Source: Lachnospiraceae bacterium (lineage in GTDB: Bacteria > Bacillota > Clostridia > Lachnospirales > Lachnospiraceae). From it: 64,000 nucleotides of DNA. Location: positions 130,033-194,032 of the forward strand of contig JAAUZK010000019.1 of NCBI GenBank assembly GCA_014804655.1. Direction: 5' to 3'. The notes below the pieces were generated by a model. The model saw only the letters and a list, made by a program, of their open reading frames with translations. It had not been told where the DNA came from and made no database searches. This document shows, piece after piece, positions 7,529 to 16,801 of this stretch. The translations under genes were made by a program, and so were the position numbers. How positions within the stretch are numbered: the stretch's first letter is position 1; each line of letters opens with the position of its first letter.

Positions 7529-9658
7529 GTGAACTATTCGGCGACGCAGATGGCAAAAAGAATAGGTATTTCGAGATCCTATTTATATTATTTGAAAGAT
7601 CATGGCGTAGTCGAGCCGGAGATTGACGCAAACGGAAAGCCTGTTTGGTCTGATGACATCTACTATAAATTGAAGGATTATATTAAGAAAAACAGGACTA
7701 CAGAAAAAACAGAGCCAGATGAGCCGCCGTATAAGACGATCAGGATTAACAACAGGCGTTATTTAGGAAATAAATATAAGCTTTTATCTTTTATCACGAG
7801 AATTGCGGAAGAAGAATGCAGCAATATCAATACCGTGGCGGATATATTTGCGGGAACGGGAGCCGTTGCGTCCGCGTTTACCGATAATAAATTAATCACT
7901 AATGATATTATGTACAGCAATTACATCTGCCATGTGGCGTGGTTCGGCAGTGAAAGCTATTCCGAGGAGAAGATCATTGATCTGATTGCGGAATATAACG
8001 CGGTGTGTGTAGAGCAGGATAATTACATGAGTGACAATTTTGCCGACACTTATTTTTCGCGGGAAGACTGTAGGAAGATCGGATTTATCCGGCAGGATAT
8101 AGAAGACAGATATCATGCCGGAGAAGTGAACGGCAGAGAACGGGCACTGGTGATCACCTCTCTTCTGTATGCGATGGACAAGATTGCCAATACCTGCGGC
8201 CATTACGATGCATACAGGCAGGGCGTAGAGTTTGAGCGGCATCTTGAACTGGCGGTTCCGCAGCCCGAGGTAGATCTGAATGAAAATAACATATGCTATA
8301 ATATGGATACAAATGAACTGGCGGCGAGAATCGAGGCTGATTTGGTCTATATTGACCCGCCGTACAATTCCAGACAGTACTGCGACGCATATCATTTGTT
8401 GGAGAATGTAGCAAGGTGGGACAGACCTGAAGTGTTCGGTGTTGCCAGAAAGATGGAGAGAACAGCCCTCAAGAGCGATTACTGCACTAAGAAAGCGGCG
8501 GCAGCATTCGAAAGTCTGATTGATTCCATACATGCAAAATATATAGTTCTTTCCTATAATAATATGGCGGAGAAAGGAAACGACCGCTCGAATGCCAAGA
8601 TCAGTGATAACGATATCATGCGCATCCTGCAGAAAAAGGGAGCGGTAAAGGTTTTTTCGGAGGATTATAAAGCTTTTTCCACCGGCAAATCCGATATTAA
8701 GGAAAATCAGGAAAGACTTTTTCTGTGCACTTGTTACGGGGAAGCAAAAGAGATTATACCGTCTGCACTGAATTATACGGGAGGGAAATATAAGCTTCTG
8801 CCCCAGATATTACCTCTTTTTCCGCAGGATGCAGATCAGGCGGTGGATTTGTTCTGCGGTGGCTGTAACGTGGGCATTAATTTAAATTGCAGTAAGGTCT
8901 GGTTTAATGATGCCGATGAGCATTTGATCGGGCTTCTCAATACATTGAAGAAATTATCACGTGAAGTCGTGTTCTCATGGCTGTTTGAGACGATCGACCG
9001 GTATGGTCTGTCTCTCGTAAGCAAGAATGGCTATGGATATTATGGCTGCGAAAGCTCTAAGGGCTTAGCCGATTACAATGCCAAAGGCTACTATAAGCTG
9101 AGGGAAGATTTCAACGGCAGGACAAAGCAGGATGATGAATATTATCTCATGCTGTATCTGTTGATTGTTTATTCTTTTAATAATCAGCTTCGATTTAACA
9201 GAAAAGGCGAGTTTAATCTGCCGGTGGGCAAGCGGGATTTTAACATCAGAATGCAGGAGAAGCTGGCCGGTTTTTTGGATCGGTTGAAGAGCGGAGACTA
9301 TCGGTTTACCTGCGGCGATTTTCGAGATGTGAAATCGGAGCAGTTTACGGACCGAAGCTTTTTCTATGTCGATCCGCCCTATCTGATTACCTGCGCGACA
9401 TACAACGAGCAGGGCGGATGGACGAGAGCGGATGAGAAGGATCTGTTAGATTATTTGGAGAAGCTGGATCGGCGTGGGATTCGTTTTGCCCTATCCAATG
9501 TACTGGAAAGCAAGGGCAAGAGAAACGATATTCTGGCGGACTGGATCGAGAGGAACCCGCAGTTCAAGGCGATACAGCTGACGTATGATTATTCTAATTC
9601 CAATTATCAGACGCAAAAAAGTGGTGTCACAAGGGAAGTGCTGGTGATCAATTATTAG
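7529..9658 (+). CDS. Two-domain DNA adenine-N6 methyltransferase (D12 class, M.FokI-like) with N-terminal HTH
   Basis: Three parts are visible in 709 aa. Residues 1-55 are a MerR/excisionase-like helix-turn-helix. Residues 70-400 are a first D12-class MTase, with RYLGNKYK at 77-84, AdoMet motif FAGTGAVA at 107-114 and catalytic DPPY at 276-279. Residues 412-709 are a second, with NYTGGKYK at 415-422, DLFCGG at 440-445 and DPPY at 615-618. Paired domains of this kind (as in M.FokI) usually each methylate one strand of an asymmetric site. The start is GTG behind GGGGAAGG. No restriction endonuclease gene lies beside it, so it is an orphan in this window. Both active sites look intact. Confidence 0.85.
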   Translation: MNYSATQMAKRIGISRSYLYYLKDHGVVEPEIDANGKPVWSDDIYYKLKDYIKKNRTTEKTEPDEPPYKTIRINNRRYLGNKYKLLSFITRIAEEECSNINTVADIFAGTGAVASAFTDNKLITNDIMYSNYICHVAWFGSESYSEEKIIDLIAEYNAVCVEQDNYMSDNFADTYFSREDCRKIGFIRQDIEDRYHAGEVNGRERALVITSLLYAMDKIANTCGHYDAYRQGVEFERHLELAVPQPEVDLNENNICYNMDTNELAARIEADLVYIDPPYNSRQYCDAYHLLENVARWDRPEVFGVARKMERTALKSDYCTKKAAAAFESLIDSIHAKYIVLSYNNMAEKGNDRSNAKISDNDIMRILQKKGAVKVFSEDYKAFSTGKSDIKENQERLFLCTCYGEAKEIIPSALNYTGGKYKLLPQILPLFPQDADQAVDLFCGGCNVGINLNCSKVWFNDADEHLIGLLNTLKKLSREVVFSWLFETIDRYGLSLVSKNGYGYYGCESSKGLADYNAKGYYKLREDFNGRTKQDDEYYLMLYLLIVYSFNNQLRFNRKGEFNLPVGKRDFNIRMQEKLAGFLDRLKSGDYRFTCGDFRDVKSEQFTDRSFFYVDPPYLITCATYNEQGGWTRADEKDLLDYLEKLDRRGIRFALSNVLESKGKRNDILADWIERNPQFKAIQLTYDYSNSNYQTQKSGVTREVLVINY

Positions 9659-9697
9659 ACGCGAGGCGGCATGGCGGTAGCCGAGAATCCAATTGAT

Positions 9698-10438
9698 TTA
9701 TGTCCAGCCGCCGTCCAGGGTAACGACCTGACCGGTCAAGTATGCCGGCGCATGAAGCAGAGAAACTACCATTTGAGCCACTTCTTCCGGCTGACCGATT
9801 CGGTCGGCCGGTATTTCATTTTTCAAGACAGTCATATCTTCTTCGGTAAAGCACCGATTCATGTCCGTATCAATCACTCCGCAGGCAATTGCGTTCACCT
9901 GAATGCCGCTGGGAGCCAGTTCCTTGGCGAGAGCCTTCGTGAAACTGTTGACGCCGCCTTTGGAAGCGGAGTATGCGGTTTCCATAGAAGCACCCACGCT
10001 GCCCCACACGGAGGAGATGTTGATGATCCTGCCGCTGTGTCTGCGCAGCATGATCGGCACAGCCAGACGGCTCGTGTAGAAGAGGGAATCTAGATTAGTC
10101 TGCATAACCTGCTGCCAGTCATTGACAGACATCTCATGCAGCAATCCCACATAGGAGATTCCGGCGTTGTTGATCAGTACGTCCAATGTGTTGACCTGAG
10201 CAAAAAGTTTCTCCACATCATCAGAGTTTCCCACATCCGCCGTAAACGGTGTGCAGCAGATACCGTACTGTGTTGAGAGCTGTTCGGCTAATGCAGTCAG
10301 CTTGTCTGTGGATTGCTTACAGACGAGATAAAGATTGTAACCTTCCTGTGCCAGATACTCTGCGATGGCGCGGCCGATTCCGCGGGAGGCGCCGGTGATC
10401 AGAGCATATTTTGGGGGAGAGATGAGTTCTTTTTGCAT
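9698..10438 (-). CDS. SDR-family NAD(P)-dependent oxidoreductase (FabG-like)
   Basis: A classical short-chain dehydrogenase of 246 aa: cofactor loop TGASRGIG at 15-22, NNAG at 90-93, Asn114, Ser142/143, and catalytic YSASK with Tyr156 and Lys160. The basic cofactor loop favours NADP(H). It is closest in style to 3-oxoacyl-ACP reductase, but without fab neighbours the substrate is unknown. It converges on the methyltransferase gene with 39 bp between stops. The upstream AAAGGA is rather far (about 14 nt) from the ATG. Confidence 0.85.
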   Translation of the reverse strand: MQKELISPPKYALITGASRGIGRAIAEYLAQEGYNLYLVCKQSTDKLTALAEQLSTQYGICCTPFTADVGNSDDVEKLFAQVNTLDVLINNAGISYVGLLHEMSVNDWQQVMQTNLDSLFYTSRLAVPIMLRRHSGRIINISSVWGSVGASMETAYSASKGGVNSFTKALAKELAPSGIQVNAIACGVIDTDMNRCFTEEDMTVLKNEIPADRIGQPEEVAQMVVSLLHAPAYLTGQVVTLDGGWT

Positions 10439-10669
10439 AGAGTCGGGTTGATTCCTTTCTTTATTATAGGAAAGAGTTCCGTATTTTCCGCGCTGCTTGG
10501 TTTTATAAAAACGTGCATTTCGTGTTATAATGTTCTATTATATAGAAAAAAAGATAGAATGCAAAGACAGTTTGCGATTTTGCAGGGTATGTAAGCGCCG
10601 GAATGCATCGTTACTGTATAAGCGGGGCAGTGAAGCTATATGAAACAGAAGAATGGAGGCAAGGAAGAA

Positions 10670-11593
10670 ATGGTATATGATCTGATCATAATCGGTTCTG
10701 GACCGGCAGGGCTGTCGGCGGCGGTCTACGGCAGGCGTGCGGGACTGGATCTGTTAGTAATAGAAGAAAAGCCCATGAGCGGAGGACAGGTACTGAACAC
10801 TTATGAGGTGGATAATTATCTCGGCATGCCCGGTATCAACGGTTTCGATATGGGAGTAAAGTTCAAGGAACATGCGGATGCCATGGGTGCACAGTATAAG
10901 TCGGCATCTGTCACGGCGATTGCCGACCGGCGAGAGGTCAAAGTGGTTACCACTGCCGATGGGACGGAATATGAAGCGAAAGCACTGATCCTTGCTACGG
11001 GGGCGACACATAAGACGCTGGGGGCAGAAGGAGAGACGCAGTATGTGGGAAAGGGCGTATCTTATTGTGCCACATGCGACGGTGCTTTTTTTAAGGGAAG
11101 AGATGTGGCGGTAGTCGGAGGCGGCGACGTGGCTGTGGAAGATGCGATCTATCTGGCGCGGATGTGCAGGAAGGTGTATCTGATCCACAGGCGGGACAGT
11201 CTGCGTGCCGCCGGGAGCCTTCAGGATAAGCTGTTTAGCTCTGATCGAGTGGAAGTGTTATGGAACAGGACGGTGTCGGCCATCTGCGGTTCTGATCTGG
11301 TGGAGAGCGTGAAGCTGCGGCATGTAACGGAGCAGACGGAGGAAGTATTACCGGTGGAAGGCGTATTTATCGCAGTGGGCATGCAGCCTAACACGGTGGC
11401 ATTCCGGGATCAGGTTCCCTGCGACGATGGGGGATATGTGATCGCGGGGGAGGACTGTGCTACACAGGTGCCCGGTATTCTGGCAGCGGGGGATATCCGC
11501 ACGAAGCAGGTGCGACAGATCGTTACCGCGGTGGCGGACGGGGCCTGCGCGGTTGCGGCGGCGGAGCGGTATTTGAATGGTATGCGCAGATGA
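10670..11593 (+). CDS. trxB: Thioredoxin-disulfide reductase
   Basis: Flavoenzyme that uses NADPH to reduce thioredoxin. From the ATG at 10670 it is 307 aa, a normal length. FAD motif GSGPAG is at 9-14, redox pair CATC at 133-136 and NADPH motif GGGDVA at 150-155. The upstream in-frame ATG at 10640 lacks a good ribosome binding site, whereas GGAGG lies 10 nt before 10670. A TATAAT at 10526-10531 may be its -10 element. A weak hairpin (TTTGC/GCAAA, 11601-11613) follows the stop. Confidence 0.93.
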   Translation: MVYDLIIIGSGPAGLSAAVYGRRAGLDLLVIEEKPMSGGQVLNTYEVDNYLGMPGINGFDMGVKFKEHADAMGAQYKSASVTAIADRREVKVVTTADGTEYEAKALILATGATHKTLGAEGETQYVGKGVSYCATCDGAFFKGRDVAVVGGGDVAVEDAIYLARMCRKVYLIHRRDSLRAAGSLQDKLFSSDRVEVLWNRTVSAICGSDLVESVKLRHVTEQTEEVLPVEGVFIAVGMQPNTVAFRDQVPCDDGGYVIAGEDCATQVPGILAAGDIRTKQVRQIVTAVADGACAVAAAERYLNGMRR

Positions 11594-11707
11594 TTCCGAG
11601 TTTGCGTAGCAAATTTACTTTTGTTACATTGTGTGAAATTTTTGGGTTTTTGTAGAAATAGCACAAGAAGTTGCGTAAATACGCGATTTTAGTGGTATAT
11701 GCTGTAG

Positions 11708-11736
11708 TTGACAAAATAAATTTTCAATGCTATATT
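11708..11736 (+). promoter_or_regulatory. Promoter of the NlpC/P60 hydrolase gene
   Basis: TTGACA (11708-11713), 17 nt, TATATT (11731-11736); transcription would start near 11743. Confidence 0.8.
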
Positions 11737-11746
11737 ATACCCAAGA

Positions 11747-11763
11747 TGTAACAATTTTGTAAC
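11747..11763 (+). promoter_or_regulatory. WalR-like (YycF) operator box
   Basis: TGTAAC, 5 nt, TGTAAC at 11747-11752 and 11758-11763. This matches the WalR consensus TGTWAH-N5-TGTWAH known from Bacillus and Staphylococcus wall-hydrolase genes. It lies just downstream of the predicted transcription start, a position that would favour repression. Confidence 0.6.
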
Positions 11764-11777
11764 AAATGAGGTAAGCT

Positions 11778-13085
11778 ATGAAGAAAAAACACGTAAAAAT
11801 GGCAGCATGTACAATGGCCGCGGTGCTTTCTTTTTCGGGCTTGGGACTTGAAGCAAACGCTTCGGGTAATGTGGGTTCCGTCCTGCCGTCATCGGGTATT
11901 GACTTTTCGCTGCAGAATGAAGATAAGTCCACTTCTCTTTCTTCCCTGCAGGAAGATTCCGAGAAGGAGGCGGCAAAGAATGAGGAAGTAAGCGGAATCA
12001 GTGTAGGAAGTGTTCAGGTCGGTGCATTTGCGGATATGGCGAGTACCGAAGACAAGGTCAGCACTGTTTCCAAGAAGATCGAAGATACGGTTGTTGTCAG
12101 CAAAGGATATACGGAAGACTTGAAGGAGGCAGCGAATATCGGGCTGTCGGAAGAGGAAGAGAGTTTTAAGAATCTGGTAATCGCGAAGGTTAATGACTAT
12201 GTGAATGTCAGAGATCTTCCCAGTGAAGAAGGAAATATTGTAGGTAAGTTATATGATAAATCCGTCGGTAACTATATTGAAGAGGTAGACGGATGGTATA
12301 AGATCAGTTCCGGTTCCGTGGAAGGTTACGTGAAAGGCGAGTTCTGCGTAACAGGAGATGACGCGGTTGATTATGCGAAGGAAGTCGGTATCCGTATCGC
12401 TACGGTTACGACGGAAACGCTGTTTGTACGTGAGCAGCCGGGCTTAGAGGAATCCGTACTCGGTATGGTTCCGCTTGAAGCCGAGTTGATCGTTACGGAA
12501 GAGCTGGACGGCTGGGTGAAGGTAAACATCGAGGAAGGTGACGGTTATGTGTCTACCGATTATGTGACCCTTTCCACCGAGTTCGTGAAGGCAGAGTCCA
12601 TTGAGGAAGAGAAAGCAAGACTTGCCAAGGAAGCGGCAGCCACTAAAGCGGCACGAGAAGCGGCAAGCAAGAAGATGGCTGAGAATTCTTCTTCGGGAAG
12701 CAAGACTGATAGCGGTAAGACTTATCAAAGTCCTACAGGCAGTACGGGAGCTGACGTAGTAAAATTTGCAAAGCAGTTTGTCGGTAACCCTTATGTGTAT
12801 GGCGGAACAAGTTTGACGAACGGTGCTGACTGCTCCGGATTCGTTATGAGCGTATACAGTAATTTCGGTGTAAGCCTGCCGCACTCTTCGGCAGCAGACA
12901 GAAATGTAGGTGCAGCCGTAAACGGTATAGAGAATGCACAGCCGGGTGATATCATCTGTTATTCCGGACATGTGGGAATCTATGCAGGAGACGGACAGAT
13001 CGTACACGCTTCCACGTCGAAGACCGGTATCATCGTTTCCAGTGCAACCTATCGTTCCATTCTTTCGATCAGAAGAATCTTCTAA
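11778..13085 (+). CDS. Secreted NlpC/P60 peptidoglycan endopeptidase with two SH3 domains
   Basis: Cleaves D-Glu/diamino-acid bonds in wall peptides. Residues 1-28 are a signal peptide ending ANA. Two bacterial SH3 domains lie at about 135-195 and 210-268 (NVRDLPSEEG and FVREQPGLEE are their RT-loop signatures). A charged Ala/Lys helix follows at 270-305, then a Ser/Gly linker. The NlpC/P60 domain fills about 325-435 with Cys352 (DCSGF), His398 (GHVGIY) and His410 (VHAS). It is monocistronic, with the promoter at 11708, a WalR-like box and the terminator at 13112. The role in wall turnover is inferred from the family. Confidence 0.93.
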   Translation: MKKKHVKMAACTMAAVLSFSGLGLEANASGNVGSVLPSSGIDFSLQNEDKSTSLSSLQEDSEKEAAKNEEVSGISVGSVQVGAFADMASTEDKVSTVSKKIEDTVVVSKGYTEDLKEAANIGLSEEEESFKNLVIAKVNDYVNVRDLPSEEGNIVGKLYDKSVGNYIEEVDGWYKISSGSVEGYVKGEFCVTGDDAVDYAKEVGIRIATVTTETLFVREQPGLEESVLGMVPLEAELIVTEELDGWVKVNIEEGDGYVSTDYVTLSTEFVKAESIEEEKARLAKEAAATKAAREAASKKMAENSSSGSKTDSGKTYQSPTGSTGADVVKFAKQFVGNPYVYGGTSLTNGADCSGFVMSVYSNFGVSLPHSSAADRNVGAAVNGIENAQPGDIICYSGHVGIYAGDGQIVHASTSKTGIIVSSATYRSILSIRRIF

Positions 13086-13111
13086 AACTATATATGATAG
13101 AGATCATAGAG

Positions 13112-13140
13112 GCGGCTGAGAAATCAGCCGCTTTATTATT
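13112..13140 (+). terminator. Terminator of the NlpC/P60 gene
   Basis: GCGGCTGA (13112-13119), loop GAAA, TCAGCCGC (13124-13131), then TTTATTATT. Confidence 0.85.
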
Positions 13141-13150
13141 GGCAAACTTC

Positions 13151-13195
13151 GAGTTCGCGAAACGAATCTCGCAACCCCGCGAAGCTCATTTTTTT
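13151..13195 (+). terminator. Second hairpin with T run downstream of the hydrolase gene
   Basis: GAGTTCGCG (13151-13159) can pair with CGCGAAGCTC (13178-13187) with one bulge, followed by seven T. Possibly a back-up terminator. Confidence 0.4.
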
Positions 13196-13292
13196 ATGCA
13201 ATAGGAAACTCATACTTGCACTTCCAATGTTTTGTGTATCTTGTACAAAAAGAAGGGTACACATTTTTTTCTATACCACGTGAAGAAATAGT

Positions 13293-13364
13293 TTATCCAC
13301 ATTGCAAAAGGGCATATTTCAGCGCGAAATGGATTTATACACGGGATTATCCACCTTATCCACA
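13293..13364 (+). promoter_or_regulatory. Cluster of four DnaA boxes
   Basis: Four same-orientation 9-mers lie within 72 bp: TTATCCACA (13293-13301), TTATACACG (13335-13343), TTATCCACC (13347-13355) and TTATCCACA (13356-13364). Two are perfect DnaA consensus and the last two abut. The surrounding 480-bp gap (13,100-13,580) has no gene and is AT-rich. dnaA itself is not nearby. Confidence 0.7.
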
Positions 13365-13516
13365 GCTTTTTGACCCGATTGGTACTCTGTATTTATGGTA
13401 ACCGAAAGAACGAACGTTTTGTGAAGTTGTCATGAAAAAACATTTTTTGGCAATATAACAACGAAAACTCTTGACTTTTGAGGTGTCAAAAAAGAAGAAA
13501 CATGACTTATGAATTG

Positions 13517-13546
13517 TTGCAACAAGTAGGACAAATATGCTATAAT
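13517..13546 (+). promoter_or_regulatory. Promoter of hpf
   Basis: TTGCAA (13517-13522), 18 nt, TATAAT (13541-13546), about 35 nt before the start codon. Confidence 0.6.
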
Positions 13547-13581
13547 GACTATACAATACTCCAATGGAAGGGATGAGTGAT

Positions 13582-14109
13582 ATGAAATTTATAATTATTG
13601 GGAAAAATATTGATGTAACAGACGGCTTACGGGCGGCAGTGGAGGACAAGATCGGTAAACTGGAGAAGTACTTTACCGAGGATACGGAAGTACATGTTAC
13701 TTTAAGCGTCGAGAAGGACAGACAGAAGATAGAAGTAACGATTCCGATGAAAGGCAATATCATTCGTTCTGAGCAGGTCAGCAGCGATATGTATGTGTCC
13801 ATTGATCTGGTGGAAGAGATTATCGAGAGACAGCTTAAGAAATATAAGAACAAACTGATCGACAAGAAGCAGGCAGGTTCTTTCTTTAAACAGGAGTTTA
13901 TGGAGAAGGACTTCATGGAAGATGAGGATGTACAGATTATCCGCAGTAAGAAGTTTGATATCAAGCCCATGTATCCGGAGGATGCATGCGTGCAGATGGA
14001 ACTGCTCGGACACAGCTTCTTCGTGTTCTGTAACGCGGAGACAGATCAGGTCAACGTAGTTTATAAGAGAAAAGGTAATACCTACGGATTGATTGAGCCG
14101 GAAGAATAA
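13582..14109 (+). CDS. hpf: Long-form ribosome hibernation promoting factor
   Basis: Binds the small subunit and dimerises idle ribosomes into 100S particles. It is 175 aa: an N-terminal S30AE fold (1-100) beginning MKFIIIGKNIDVTDGLR and the C-terminal dimerisation domain (about 118-175) ending in the NTYGLIEP block typical of long HPF. Start 13582 is taken because GGAAGGG is about 10 nt upstream and homologues begin MKF; in-frame ATGs at 13564 and 13573 are alternatives. It is monocistronic, with the terminator at 14121. Confidence 0.94.
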   Translation: MKFIIIGKNIDVTDGLRAAVEDKIGKLEKYFTEDTEVHVTLSVEKDRQKIEVTIPMKGNIIRSEQVSSDMYVSIDLVEEIIERQLKKYKNKLIDKKQAGSFFKQEFMEKDFMEDEDVQIIRSKKFDIKPMYPEDACVQMELLGHSFFVFCNAETDQVNVVYKRKGNTYGLIEPEE

Positions 14110-14120
14110 GGAGTTAACCG

Positions 14121-14146
14121 TCACCCTGTCAGCAATGACAGGGTGA
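14121..14146 (+). terminator. Strong hairpin after hpf
   Basis: TCACCCTGTCA (14121-14131), loop GCAA, TGACAGGGTGA (14136-14146): an 11-bp perfect stem. The tail is only moderately T-rich, so termination efficiency is uncertain. Confidence 0.6.
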
Positions 14147-14293
14147 TGTTATATGTGGATATTATTGTTCAGTCCGTGCCATGCACTTGCTGCGTGATGT
14201 TGGAGTCAGCGAAAGAAGCAGATGCAATACTGCTTCTGAGTATGTATAATAAGCAGAGAAATATAAATTGTGAAATACGGGGTTTAGAATGCA

Positions 14294-16801
14294 ATGATAT
14301 ATTTGGCGATACTACACATAGCTGCTGTTTCGGTTTGTATATTTTTTCTGGCATATCGTTTTCGGGTCAGTTCGGTGGAAATCATGCCGGTCTTTACCTG
14401 TGGACGTGTATTGGTGCTCTATGTGCTGGCGATGGCAGGGCGGCTGTCGTGGATCGACTGGATTGCGGTATTGGCGGTAGTGTCGTTTGGCATTTGGCTG
14501 GTGAGCAGGCAGCGGGAACAGCGAAAAGAGTTTGTCAGGGTATGCCTGAATAATATGACAGAAGCGTCATTTCTTACTGCCGAGTTCCTACTGATCGTGG
14601 CAATGCTGTGTACATCGGATAAAGTCGTAACATGGTGGGATGATATCAACTTCTGGGCGACAGACGTGAAAGCGTTGTATTTCTTAGACGGCTTCGCGAA
14701 GAAATCTGCTAATGTGGCGCCTGAATTCGGAGATTATCCGCCGGCAGCACAATTGATTAAGTGGTGGTTTCTGCATTTGAGTCCCCACGAATTTCGAGAA
14801 GGATTGGCGTTTGCCGGTTATTATGTGATGAATCTGGTGTTTCTGCTGCCGCTGCTTAGAGGACTAAAAGGCAGGAATGTGCTTGTGATGTTTTTCATGG
14901 CGGCAGCGTTGTGGTTTATGCCGAGTATAGCGGAGGTGTACGGCTACGACGGTTTCTGTGCCGATCTGACTATGGCGTGTATCTATGGCAGTTTTCTGTA
15001 CGCGGTGACCGACATACCGCAGGGGGAATGTAACCGGAGTTCGAGCTCGCGGGGTAAATATCGTAAAGTTAATTCCGAAGAAATTTACTATTACGGCAGG
15101 CTGGGGCTCTATTTGGGTGTTCTGGTATTAGTCAAATCCATTGGTTTTGTCTGGGCGTTATTCGGCTTGATATTTATGATGCTGTACCAGCGCAGTGAAA
15201 CCGTGGCAACAGATGAGCATAAATCGCGCGGCCTGTCATCCGTGGCAGCGGATCACCATAAATTTCGGGGATTGTTATCCGTGGCGGCGGTGGCGTCAGT
15301 ACCCGTGCTTACGGGCGGCAGTTGGATGGTCTTCTGCCTGATTATGCGGCGTGTAACGAAGACGACGGCTACGGCGGTGAAGTATATGACCACCGATGAG
15401 TACGGTATTTCCGGTTACACGAGAGAATTTGCAAGGGCTTTTCTGAAGGCATTCGTGAGCTCGCCCCTTCATAAGGAGAAGAGTGTCGTGATTGATCTGA
15501 CGCCGCTTGGTCTGTATCTGTGTATCTGTGTGATTGTGATTCTTATGCGTCCGCTGCTATCCGGATGGCAGAGACGGATCATATTATGGTTTACCGTGGT
15601 CAGCGGCGCACTTTTCTATGGAATCATTTTTGTGGCGCATATCACGATCTTTGCTACAGAGACGCAGTATCTGGAAGCGGCGGGGATGATCTCGTCCATC
15701 GAGCGCTACGGGGCGCCCTTTACCATTGGCACGCTTCTGTTTCTGGCAGGCATATGGCTGAATCGGGGAGATGTGATATTTCAGAGCGAAAAGATGCCGG
15801 CCTTCCTACGAAAATACGGTGTATACTTGTGCTTTATCCTTTTTGTGGCATTGACAGCGGGCTATCGGGTTGGGTATCATGGTCTGGTCGGCTACCGGCA
15901 GGAGACAGAGGCAAGACTTGCCGAACGTGCTAAGATGATCGGTGCAGATGAGGCGAAATTTTTGGAAACGATACGGATTCTCAAAACGGACACGGGGGCG
16001 AGGGTGTGCTATATCCGCAGAGGCGATACGCCCCGCTGGGTGAATAACAGTTATACGGCTTATGAGGCTTCTCCGATATCAGTAGTGTACAGGAGCGTCA
16101 ACTTGGATGATGCGCCCACGGAATGGATGGTGCAGGAGACGGGAATCCGTCACGTGATTGTGGTCGACGACGGCAGCGGGGAGCGGTATGAGAAGCTTTT
16201 TGCACAGGCAGAGGCGGTGGATAATTGTACGGTGCTGCATCATGCCGTGAATCTGGGGAAGGGCCGGGCGCTTAAGACGGCGTTCAATCATTGTCTGTGG
16301 TTATACGGCGACGTTGCGGGCTGTGTGACGGCGGACTCCGACGGACAGCATACGCCGGAGGATATTCTATCATGCATGCGTAAGCTGTGGGAGAATCCGA
16401 CGGCACTGATATTGGGATGCAGGGATTTCGATGCACCGTCCGTTCCGGCAAGGTCATCTTTTGGTAACAAGTGTACGAGGAAAGTATTCCGATATCTTTT
16501 GGGATTATCCGTCTCGGATACCCAGACCGGACTGCGGGCGATTCCGGCTTTTTTCATGAAAGAATTGATGCAGGTAAAAGGGGAGTGGTTCGAGTATGAG
16601 ACCAATATGCTGATCGAGACGAAGAATTTGAACATTCCGATTACAGAAGTGTCGGTGGAGACGGTTTACATCGAGGAAAACAGGACAAGCCATTTCAATC
16701 CGATCAAGGATTCCGTGCGGATCTATATGGTGTTCGGGAAGTTCCTGTTCTCGTCGATCTCATCAAGCGTGCTGGATCTGTTGCTTTTTCACATGTTTTG
16801 A
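14294..16801 (+). CDS. Chimeric membrane protein fused to an N-terminally truncated GT2 (DPM1-like) glycosyltransferase
   Basis: The 835-aa frame joins two unlike parts. Residues 1 to about 600 are a polytopic membrane protein (around ten hydrophobic segments, large loops), resembling GT-C-type or unnamed Clostridial wall-polymer proteins. From residue 620 (HVIVVDDGSGERYEK) it becomes a dolichol-phosphate-mannose-synthase-like GT2 domain, with the DD pair and DSDGQH motif, then a first GtrA-type membrane helix. The first 35 or so residues expected of a GT2 domain (strand 1 and its IPAYNP-like loop) are missing, so an in-frame deletion has probably fused two neighbouring genes. A TGA then cuts the GtrA domain. 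The ribosome binding site is weak. Likely a decaying locus. Confidence 0.65.
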   Translation: MIYLAILHIAAVSVCIFFLAYRFRVSSVEIMPVFTCGRVLVLYVLAMAGRLSWIDWIAVLAVVSFGIWLVSRQREQRKEFVRVCLNNMTEASFLTAEFLLIVAMLCTSDKVVTWWDDINFWATDVKALYFLDGFAKKSANVAPEFGDYPPAAQLIKWWFLHLSPHEFREGLAFAGYYVMNLVFLLPLLRGLKGRNVLVMFFMAAALWFMPSIAEVYGYDGFCADLTMACIYGSFLYAVTDIPQGECNRSSSSRGKYRKVNSEEIYYYGRLGLYLGVLVLVKSIGFVWALFGLIFMMLYQRSETVATDEHKSRGLSSVAADHHKFRGLLSVAAVASVPVLTGGSWMVFCLIMRRVTKTTATAVKYMTTDEYGISGYTREFARAFLKAFVSSPLHKEKSVVIDLTPLGLYLCICVIVILMRPLLSGWQRRIILWFTVVSGALFYGIIFVAHITIFATETQYLEAAGMISSIERYGAPFTIGTLLFLAGIWLNRGDVIFQSEKMPAFLRKYGVYLCFILFVALTAGYRVGYHGLVGYRQETEARLAERAKMIGADEAKFLETIRILKTDTGARVCYIRRGDTPRWVNNSYTAYEASPISVVYRSVNLDDAPTEWMVQETGIRHVIVVDDGSGERYEKLFAQAEAVDNCTVLHHAVNLGKGRALKTAFNHCLWLYGDVAGCVTADSDGQHTPEDILSCMRKLWENPTALILGCRDFDAPSVPARSSFGNKCTRKVFRYLLGLSVSDTQTGLRAIPAFFMKELMQVKGEWFEYETNMLIETKNLNIPITEVSVETVYIEENRTSHFNPIKDSVRIYMVFGKFLFSSISSSVLDLLLFHMF

